From contig CAZSNT010000051.1 in assembly GCA_964607765.1 (NCBI GenBank), positions 1 through 55,198 of the forward strand: DNA of 55,198 nt. The letters run 5' to 3'. Position 1 is the first letter of the stretch; each line of letters opens with the position of its first letter. Both the position numbers and the translations under genes were made by a program. Of this stretch, positions 49,734 to 55,198 are shown piece after piece. This DNA is from CAZSNT01 sp964607765 (GTDB lineage: Bacteria > Verrucomicrobiota > Lentisphaeria > Oligosphaerales > JABHEG01). The notes under the pieces are model-generated. The model was not told the DNA's origin. It did not search any database and worked only from the letters and a program-made list of their open reading frames with translations.

Positions 49734-50633
49734 CTACTTGCCCTTTGCTGCCTGCATCTGCAGGATGCGCTCGCGGATCTCCTGGGCGCGCTTGATCCGT
49801 TCTTCCTTGGTCATGGGCAGGCGTTGGCTGGGGGCAACGGCCGTCGCCGCGGCTGCTGTCTTGCTGGGCGTCGGCAGCGACTTGCCACCGGGCGCGGCCA
49901 CGGGCGGCGGCGGTGGCGGCGGCGGCAGGTTTTTGGTCCCGCCCGCCAGGATCTTAGGCGTGACGGCGGCCACCGTCTTCGCTTTGCTCTTGGCCAACGC
50001 CGCGGCTGCCGTCCTGGCCTCTTCCTTTGCCGCCATATCCCGCCGCGTCTGACTTTGTACATCGTCCGTGTCCAGGGACAAGACACGCTCCTCGTCGCCT
50101 CGCTGCAGCAGTACTTCCCTGAAAAGGACCTCCTTGACAATGTAACCCGTGGTCTCTACCTCGTCGCCTTCCCCGTATACGTGCCGGGTGTCCTTCGCCG
50201 GCGTGGGCTCCGGGGCCGCTTTCCCGCGCGCGGCGGCCCGGCCCCTCGGCTGCGCCCGGGTCGCGACGGTGATGATGGCTTTCGGCTTCCCACCGATTCT
50301 GCCGATCCCTTTCAGTTCCATTTTGATGCTGCTTCCGGGCGCTGCCTGCTGGGCGGCCGCCTCGACCGCGGCCTCGAGCTGCGGCTTGCGTTCCGGGCGG
50401 AACAGCGTCACACGCCACAGGTCATTCACGGCGTCTTGCGGAATCGAGGCCTGCCGCCATCCGGCGGGCGCCGCGATCTGCGTTCCGTCCGTGTCCGCGT
50501 CGGCTCCGTATGCCTCGATGTCCGAACGTCGTGCAGACCAGCGCGACACGGGATTCTGCTGCTTCATCCACGACGTGGTCGTCGCAGCCGCGATCAGAAG
50601 CACGAAGTTGAGTAACCAGAGGACTTTACCCAC
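49734..50633 (-). CDS. GspC-like inner-membrane secretion protein
   Basis: 299 residues. One N-terminal membrane segment (VLWLLNFVLLIAAATTTSWM), then a periplasmic part. The HR-like region is visible as LWRVTLFRPERKPQL, LKGIGRIGGKPKAIITVATRAQ, and YGEGDEVETTGYIVKEVLFREVLLQRGDEERVLSL, as in GspC/PilP that bind the secretin. The C-terminal 100 residues are Ala/Lys/Pro-rich, including a polyproline run, and end in a charged helix (MTKEERIKRAQEIRERILQMQ). No PDZ domain is present. It overlaps the upstream gene by eight bases. The gspC name is positional and structural, not certain. Confidence 0.65.
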   Translation of the reverse strand: MGKVLWLLNFVLLIAAATTTSWMKQQNPVSRWSARRSDIEAYGADADTDGTQIAAPAGWRQASIPQDAVNDLWRVTLFRPERKPQLEAAVEAAAQQAAPGSSIKMELKGIGRIGGKPKAIITVATRAQPRGRAAARGKAAPEPTPAKDTRHVYGEGDEVETTGYIVKEVLFREVLLQRGDEERVLSLDTDDVQSQTRRDMAAKEEARTAAAALAKSKAKTVAAVTPKILAGGTKNLPPPPPPPPVAAPGGKSLPTPSKTAAAATAVAPSQRLPMTKEERIKRAQEIRERILQMQAAKGK

Positions 50634-51252
50634 GCTCCGGCTCCTCCTTTGTCTCCTCCTCGGCCGGCACAGCCAGGAACTCCGTGGCTTCGGCTGTCAG
50701 CACGAGCGCCTTGATGTGCCCTGCCAAGGTCACCGCTTTCGGCCTGGTTCGGTTGTCCGGCTTGATCGTGCAGCGGCCCCAGTAGAACACGGGTTGAGCC
50801 TTCTCCATCTCGTAGAGCAGACGGGTCACCTCACGCATGGATGCCGTGAGCCGGATCGAGAACTCCACCTCTCGCACATGATCCAGTTCCGGCAATGCCT
50901 TGGTCTGCGCCACGCCGAGCTGCTGGTACTTCACGTCGACCTTCTTCGCCAGTCTCTGGAACTCGGCCCGCACCTCTTCGGCCGGCGCCCGGCCCTGCAC
51001 CTGCCAGAACGGCGCCGCGCGCTGGCGGAGCCGCGCAAACTCGGAGGCTCGGAGCCTCTCCTTCTCCTCGAGCTTTGCCAGTCTGTCCTGCAGCTTGCGG
51101 TAACGCTTCTCGGCGTTCTCGATGTTCGCCGGCAGCGGCAGGTCGTTCCACGGCACGTTCCCGTATCTGAGCACGAGCAACACACCCAACACCAGCATGA
51201 TGAGGCTGAGGAAACGCTGCCGGCCCGTCATACGTTGCCACGCTCGTTTCAT
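50626..51252 (-). CDS. GspM/PilO-like secretion protein
   Basis: 208 residues. Short cytoplasmic N-terminus, one membrane span (FLSLIMLVLGVLLVLRYG), a coiled-coil (ENAEKRYRKLQDRLAKLEEKERLRASEFARLRQR) and a ferredoxin-like periplasmic domain (EVEFSIRLTASMREVTRLLYEMEKAQPVFYWGRCTI). This layout is that of GspM or PilO, which dimerise with GspL or PilN. ATG 51252 overlaps the gspL stop (ATGA); its own end overlaps the GspC-like gene. Confidence 0.75.
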   Translation of the reverse strand: MKRAWQRMTGRQRFLSLIMLVLGVLLVLRYGNVPWNDLPLPANIENAEKRYRKLQDRLAKLEEKERLRASEFARLRQRAAPFWQVQGRAPAEEVRAEFQRLAKKVDVKYQQLGVAQTKALPELDHVREVEFSIRLTASMREVTRLLYEMEKAQPVFYWGRCTIKPDNRTRPKAVTLAGHIKALVLTAEATEFLAVPAEEETKEEPERG

Positions 51253-52661
51253 GGCTGCACCTCCACAGTGCCGGGAACGGTCATCGGATCGGGATGGGGC
51301 TGGTCAGGGAGCGCCGCAGGAACGACAGGCTCTTCCGGCTCCTCGGGCACGAGGCTGAACCGTCCCAGCGCTGCCCGGTCCGTGTCGTTGTCAAACCGTG
51401 CGTTCAGATGGATCCGCCAGGTCACCTCGTTGTTGCGTCGCACGATCTGACCGGATCGAACATCACCCAGGAACGGCGAAGATTCGAGCTGTTGAATCAA
51501 CAGCAGGTCTTCATCGTCTGTCGCCAGCAGGATATCCGCGGTGCCTTCCGTCCAGTCGAACTGGTGCGACCAGGCCGGCTCCTCAATGATGCGCGTGAGC
51601 TCGAGTAAGGCCGCGGGCATGGACGGTCGATCAATGGACGGACGCCCGAAACGCGCCTCGTCCAATTCTCTCGGCAGGATCTGCAACAGATCCGTCTTGT
51701 CCACGTTTTCCATCATCTGACCGGTACGGTCCTCGATCTTGTCGCACTCACGCAGGAGCCGCGAATAATGGGTGCCCGCCGCCTGGAATTCGCGGAAAGC
51801 CGTCAGGCCGGCGACCCCGAGCAGGTAGAGCACCATGGCCGTGGCGACCAGGCGACTGTACCGATGCCGCCGCGGCCGCAGTTCGATGGGCACGGGCATC
51901 CAGGTGCTGCGGTCGTGGGCGCAGGATTTGGTCAGGCCGTACATCGCCAGCAGAATCGCCGGCACAAAGCCCTGCTGCTCCTCGGGCGGCATGGCCTGCA
52001 GCCCACCCGGGTCGAGGAACGGCAGCGACAAAGGCGACGGCCGCGCGCCGAACGCGTCCTCGTCCGCCGTGTCGCAGCGCCTGATCTGGCGGCGCCCCGC
52101 CGCAGAGGGAGTCACCACAAAGCCATCGTCGGAAACCGGATCGTGCAGGAACACGGGATGCTCTGCGGCCAGCGGATCGAGCACGGCGCCCGGCGGGATG
52201 ATCATGTCAACGCCCTGTCGCAGGCCGCTGGCGTCATCAATCCAACGCCGCCACTCAGGCTCCCGCATGTAGATCAAACGCGCGATCTGATGGTCGCCGG
52301 ACCGCCCGGGAAGCACGCGGTACCCCCACACCAGCCTGTCGGCCGATACGGGCGCGAACTTGGTCACCTGGAACAGCAGCGCGTTGCGCAGATCGTCCGG
52401 CGCCAGCCGCGGCATGTCCACGTCCGCGAAACCGTAGCTGCAGCCGGCGCCGCCAACGACGACAGCCGTGTTCTCCTGAGCAGCCAGACCTCGGAACCCC
52501 TCAGCCAGTCGTTCCGCAACCGGTTCGTTCTTGCCGGCCTCCCCCGTCCAGAACAGCGCCACGGCGCAACGGTCGCGGACCCGGCGCAGATGCACACCCC
52601 AGCACTTGCCGTCCGGCGTCCAGGCAAGGCCTACACTGGATTTGCGTGTGAATACGCGCAT
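51249..52661 (-). CDS. GspL/PilM-PilN-like secretion protein
   Basis: 470 residues. The cytoplasmic domain (about 1-270) resembles the actin-like GspL/PilM fold: SSVGLAWTPDGKCWGVHLRRV, NTAVVVGGAGCSYGFADVDMPRLAPDDLRNALLFQVTKFAP (PilM-like QIxFE/K position), DDGFVVTPS. One membrane span follows (LVATAMVLYLLGVAGLTAF), then a coiled-coil (ECDKIEDRTGQMMENVDK) and a ferredoxin-like periplasmic domain (SFLG-type strand around EVTWRIHLNARF) as in PilN/GspL. It links the ATPase to the inner-membrane platform. The 175-base gap before it, unusual in this operon, contains a possible promoter. Confidence 0.75.
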   Translation of the reverse strand: MRVFTRKSSVGLAWTPDGKCWGVHLRRVRDRCAVALFWTGEAGKNEPVAERLAEGFRGLAAQENTAVVVGGAGCSYGFADVDMPRLAPDDLRNALLFQVTKFAPVSADRLVWGYRVLPGRSGDHQIARLIYMREPEWRRWIDDASGLRQGVDMIIPPGAVLDPLAAEHPVFLHDPVSDDGFVVTPSAAGRRQIRRCDTADEDAFGARPSPLSLPFLDPGGLQAMPPEEQQGFVPAILLAMYGLTKSCAHDRSTWMPVPIELRPRRHRYSRLVATAMVLYLLGVAGLTAFREFQAAGTHYSRLLRECDKIEDRTGQMMENVDKTDLLQILPRELDEARFGRPSIDRPSMPAALLELTRIIEEPAWSHQFDWTEGTADILLATDDEDLLLIQQLESSPFLGDVRSGQIVRRNNEVTWRIHLNARFDNDTDRAALGRFSLVPEEPEEPVVPAALPDQPHPDPMTVPGTVEVQP

Positions 52662-52683
52662 TCTCTGAATATATCTTCTGAAA

Positions 52684-52782
52684 GGCGACTTTCAGTCGCA
52701 AGTGCTGCCGCGAACTCAGGGCGTGTTACACCGGTACGTCCGTCACGGACCGATTCTCGATGTTGACCTCGCGAATTGTCAA
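52684..52782 (-). promoter_or_regulatory. AT-rich gap upstream of gspL-like gene with possible promoter and hairpin
   Basis: TTGACA (52782-52777) with an 18-base spacer and GAGAAT (52758-52753) on the minus strand is a weak sigma70 candidate. GCGACT-TTC-AGTCGC (52684-52698) is a small perfect hairpin in the leader. The gap is clearly more AT-rich than its neighbours. Confidence 0.35.
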
Positions 52783-52836
52783 AATTCTTATCACATTTTT
52801 GCGAAAACCGTACTGAGACCGTCCGCTGATCGGCCC

Positions 52837-53961
52837 TCAATAGACCAGCTTCTCCCAGTACGCGAGACGCTGCCGGCCGTTGTCGGCATAAGCACCGGTC
52901 GGACGGCAGTCGCGCGTCACCCGCAGCACACGCTTCGCCTGTCCTCCCGGTGCGGAAGCGGTCGCCACAAACGTGGCAACCCCGGATTCCTGGAATGAGA
53001 ATGCACCCATCACGCGGACTAGCAGGTCTCCTGCCAACGTCTCCTCCAACGGCGTACGATCGCTCAGCCAATGAGCACGGGAAGCCAGTACTTCGGACAG
53101 CTCGGCAGGCGTCAGTCGCGCCAGACGACGGATCATCTCGGGTGTGCTTGAAACAAAGGACGGCTTGCTGCGAGTCGTGCGTCCGCGACGTGACGTACGC
53201 GCGGAGAAACTCATCCCCTTGGGGGGTACTATGCGGAACAGGCGCTGCCGCCGCCGCTGAACCACTGCGCCCGCTTCGGTCTCGGCGAACATTGCTTCCG
53301 CGAAACCGGGCAGCCAATATATCTCCTCGGCGAACTCCAGCGGTCCGTCCCGCGGCATGTCGGGCAAGCCTTCCGCTTCGTAGTCCGCCTGCTCCATGCC
53401 GTTGCGGGATGTACCATTTCGGCCGTCCACGTAATCCCGGGCCACGTCGAGGAATGCATCGATCAGCTCGCGGTCCTGCTCGGGATCGTCCGAGTACAAA
53501 ACACGCTGCAGATTCTGCACGGCGTTCGACCCGGAACAGTCGATGCCCGTGTCCGCATCCAACCGCGAGACGGACACACGCAGGCCCATGACCGTCATCT
53601 CGTGTTCCCGGCCGTCCAGCATCCAGGCCTCGCGCTGCGTCTCGTCCGCCTCGTCCAGGCTGCGCGCCAGATTGCGATTGGCATTGAGTGCGCGATCCGC
53701 AAGCAGCAGCCAGTAGGCGCGTTCCGCCGCGGACTCCGCCGCATACCGCAGCTGGCCGCGGTCCGCGGCAACCTTGCTCTCAATGGCCGTGACTTCCGTG
53801 ATGATGGTCAGGTGCGCAATCATCAGTCCGATGGCCGAAACCACGCCGAGAACCATCAGCAGCGCCATGCCATCTTCACCGGCACGACGGCGCCCACCCC
53901 CGCACTCCGGCTCCGGCATCCGTTGGTCGGCCCTGCCATCGGTTGGCACACATTCCGGCAT
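52837..53961 (-). CDS. GspK-like minor pseudopilin
   Basis: 374 residues. After a 31-residue N-terminus with Cys and Arg, the pilin-type segment GMALLMVLGVVSAIGLMIAHLTIITE lacks the conserved Glu5 of major pilins, as GspK does. The large alpha-domain follows (TEVTAIESKVAADRGQLRYAAESAAERAYWLLLADR), with the Ca-binding-type region around LDADTGIDCSGSNAVQNLQRVL and a C-terminal beta-rich part (VATFVATASAPGGQAKRVLRVTRD). GspK caps the pseudopilus tip with GspI and GspJ. It starts seven bases after the gspJ-like stop. In-frame ATG 53919 would remove part of the leader. Confidence 0.78.
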   Translation of the reverse strand: MPECVPTDGRADQRMPEPECGGGRRRAGEDGMALLMVLGVVSAIGLMIAHLTIITEVTAIESKVAADRGQLRYAAESAAERAYWLLLADRALNANRNLARSLDEADETQREAWMLDGREHEMTVMGLRVSVSRLDADTGIDCSGSNAVQNLQRVLYSDDPEQDRELIDAFLDVARDYVDGRNGTSRNGMEQADYEAEGLPDMPRDGPLEFAEEIYWLPGFAEAMFAETEAGAVVQRRRQRLFRIVPPKGMSFSARTSRRGRTTRSKPSFVSSTPEMIRRLARLTPAELSEVLASRAHWLSDRTPLEETLAGDLLVRVMGAFSFQESGVATFVATASAPGGQAKRVLRVTRDCRPTGAYADNGRQRLAYWEKLVY

Positions 53962-53967
53962 GTGAAC

Positions 53968-54651
53968 TCACATCTCCGTGCGGGCTTCCCAACGCCCCCA
54001 GCTCTCTCGCAGGCCGCTGCCCGCTGTGCGGCGCAGCCACGACTCGACCCGACCGTCGCGCCATTGCACAGCCATCATGATGCCCAACGGCATCGCTTCC
54101 CGTTCCGGGTCCCACTCAGACTCCCAGCTCAAGCCCTGGTCCTTGATCTCGTCGACGTAGGTGAACTCAACACTCTCCACGTCATCGGCCAGAACGCTGA
54201 CCTGGGCGAACTCCCTGAATTCGTCCCAGTCCAGGTAGGGACGCTGCTGGTACACGGCGAGCAACTGGTCATCTTCATTGACGAACAGTGCCACGAAACG
54301 GATGGCGCCGTCGTTGAGATTCGACAGACTGTGCCGGGTGGCAAACCGTACCCGGTCGCCTTCCCCGGCGAACGCAGGCAGCGGCCGTCCCTCCTCATCG
54401 TGCCAGGTGAACGGCACGATGTTGGTCAGCATGTTGTCCAGCGCCCGATCCAATGCCATGAGCGCTGCGAACCGCTGTTGTTCCCGGTGCATCCGCCCCC
54501 ATGATTTGGCCACCTCGCGGCCAAACGCGAACAACCCGGCCGCGACCAGCGTGAACACAACCATCGCGACCATCAACTCGAGCAGCGTGAACACACGGAC
54601 GCTGACACTCCGGCACGGCCCCGATCCACTGCCTGTCACACGCGCAGTCAT
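53968..54651 (-). CDS. GspJ-like minor pseudopilin
   Basis: About 227 residues. ATG 54651 overlaps the gspI-like stop by one base (TGATG), which favours it over the longer frame. A prepilin-type leader is followed by FTLLELMVAMVVFTLVAAGLFAFGREV with Glu5, then a soluble domain with ALMALDRALDNMLTNIVPFTWHDEEG and DDVESVEFTYVDE, and a final strand pair (VQWRDGRVESWLRR). Order I-J-K matches the tip subcomplex of T2SS. Confidence 0.8.
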   Translation of the reverse strand: MTARVTGSGSGPCRSVSVRVFTLLELMVAMVVFTLVAAGLFAFGREVAKSWGRMHREQQRFAALMALDRALDNMLTNIVPFTWHDEEGRPLPAFAGEGDRVRFATRHSLSNLNDGAIRFVALFVNEDDQLLAVYQQRPYLDWDEFREFAQVSVLADDVESVEFTYVDEIKDQGLSWESEWDPEREAMPLGIMMAVQWRDGRVESWLRRTAGSGLRESWGRWEARTEM

Positions 54652-55067
54652 CAATAGTAATCGTCTTCGCGAACCAGTTTCTCGATCGTCCACTCGTCAA
54701 CCACCCGCCCGTTCGGGTCCGAGACCGATATCTGGAGTTTGCCCAGCCGCCAGCCTTCCCAACCCGCGAGGCCCTCCGCTGCTTCTTCCGGAAGCCCTTC
54801 AGCCAGAGACACCGTGCAGGACGGTGAGAAGCCCTCTGGCAGCAGGTCGTCGGGGGGGACGGCATCTTTGCCCGCGAGCAGGTAGAACTCCGTTGCCTGC
54901 GTCATGACATGCTGTCGGCCCCAACGCCGCTCGGCGCGCAGCAGTCGGGCACGCGCCGTGCCCACAATACCGAACACCATGGCGGCGGACATGGACAAGA
55001 CCATGGCAGCGATCACCACCTCCATCAGGGTGAACGCTCTGGCGCTGTTGGTAGGGCCGTCGTGCAT
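54651..55067 (-). CDS. GspI/GspH-like minor pseudopilin
   Basis: About 138 residues. Leader MHDGPTNSARA, then the prepilin motif FTLMEVVIAAMVLSMSAAMVFGIVGTAR with Glu5, and a small beta domain (PSCTVSLAEGLPEE, GWRLGKLQISVSDPNGRVVDEW). The position before gspJ and gspK suggests GspI, though GspH cannot be excluded. The start is set at ATG 55067, since a short leader is usual; ATG 55112 and 55166 are alternatives and no good ribosome site is seen for any. Confidence 0.7.
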   Translation of the reverse strand: MHDGPTNSARAFTLMEVVIAAMVLSMSAAMVFGIVGTARARLLRAERRWGRQHVMTQATEFYLLAGKDAVPPDDLLPEGFSPSCTVSLAEGLPEEAAEGLAGWEGWRLGKLQISVSDPNGRVVDEWTIEKLVREDDYY

Positions 55068-55083
55068 CGGCGGGAACAGGGGG

Positions 55084-55103
55084 TCCGGTGTTCGGTGTTC
55101 AGT
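55084..55103 (+). repeat. Heptanucleotide repeat, CGGTGTT type
   Basis: Two CGGTGTT copies and CAG, at the right end of the window, upstream of the gspI-like gene. Confidence 0.75.
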
Positions 55104-55198
55104 CAATGTCATTGAATTAAGCGGCCGTTGGAGATTAGGGCGAGAGATTAAGGAAAGCGCCGACAAAAGCCGGCGGGTTGTTAGGAATGAAAGAGTCC

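Overview
The window is a gene-dense, GC-rich bacterial segment. The likely source is the PVC superphylum, near Kiritimatiellota or Lentisphaerota. This rests on tandem pseudopilin-like proteins with a conserved C-terminal GDGH motif, divergent uroporphyrinogen-decarboxylase-like proteins, secreted polysaccharide-degrading enzymes, a split type II secretion operon and many short heptanucleotide repeats between genes. The taxonomic call is inference; no rRNA or other phylogenetic marker is present.

Layout. 1-2180: a DUF2442 gene preceded by what looks like the stub of its usual DUF4160 partner, tRNA-Asp(GTC) with its own promoter, a CobS-like membrane protein without the catalytic motif, and dUTPase. 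2254-9459: a HEAT-repeat protein, an HtrA protease, and a leftward housekeeping operon rseP-cmk-ybgC-wecA-like-nadC. 9712-11256: a glycosyltransferase and a SagB-type nitroreductase. 11294-25297: a carbohydrate catabolism region with aldo/keto reductase, a glycoside-hydrolase-like protein, two UroD-like proteins, an HD hydrolase, a DUF4139 protein, a secreted esterase and a secreted heparinase II/III-type lyase. 25482-26107: a VapBC-type toxin-antitoxin pair. 26138-34707: glycosyltransferase, MBL-fold hydrolase, an orphan oligopeptide ABC ATPase, a large SF1 helicase with a nuclease-like C-terminus, a secreted duplicated-domain protein, ThiD and two unknowns. 34878-37309: an oxidoreductase and two equal-length tandem pseudopilins.

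37306-40965 holds the most unusual locus: a four-gene operon with a lipoyl domain, E3-binding domain and short-chain dehydrogenase fused in one protein, followed by a beta-ketoacyl synthase, a cysteine-less short synthase (chain-length-factor-like) and a CPDC glutaredoxin. It looks like an undescribed acyl-chain-building or thiol-tethered pathway.

41191-45418 is a miaB-nitroreductase-unknown-rbgA operon behind a near-consensus promoter. 45511-55067 is a type II secretion operon read leftward (I, J, K, L, M, C-like, D, E), whose missing F, G and H genes may lie beyond the right edge. Overlapping ATGA or TGATG junctions link most of its genes.

Two families of dispersed repeats run through the intergenic gaps: a GTGTTCA/CGGTGTT heptamer family and a 44-bp hairpin element present once on each strand.
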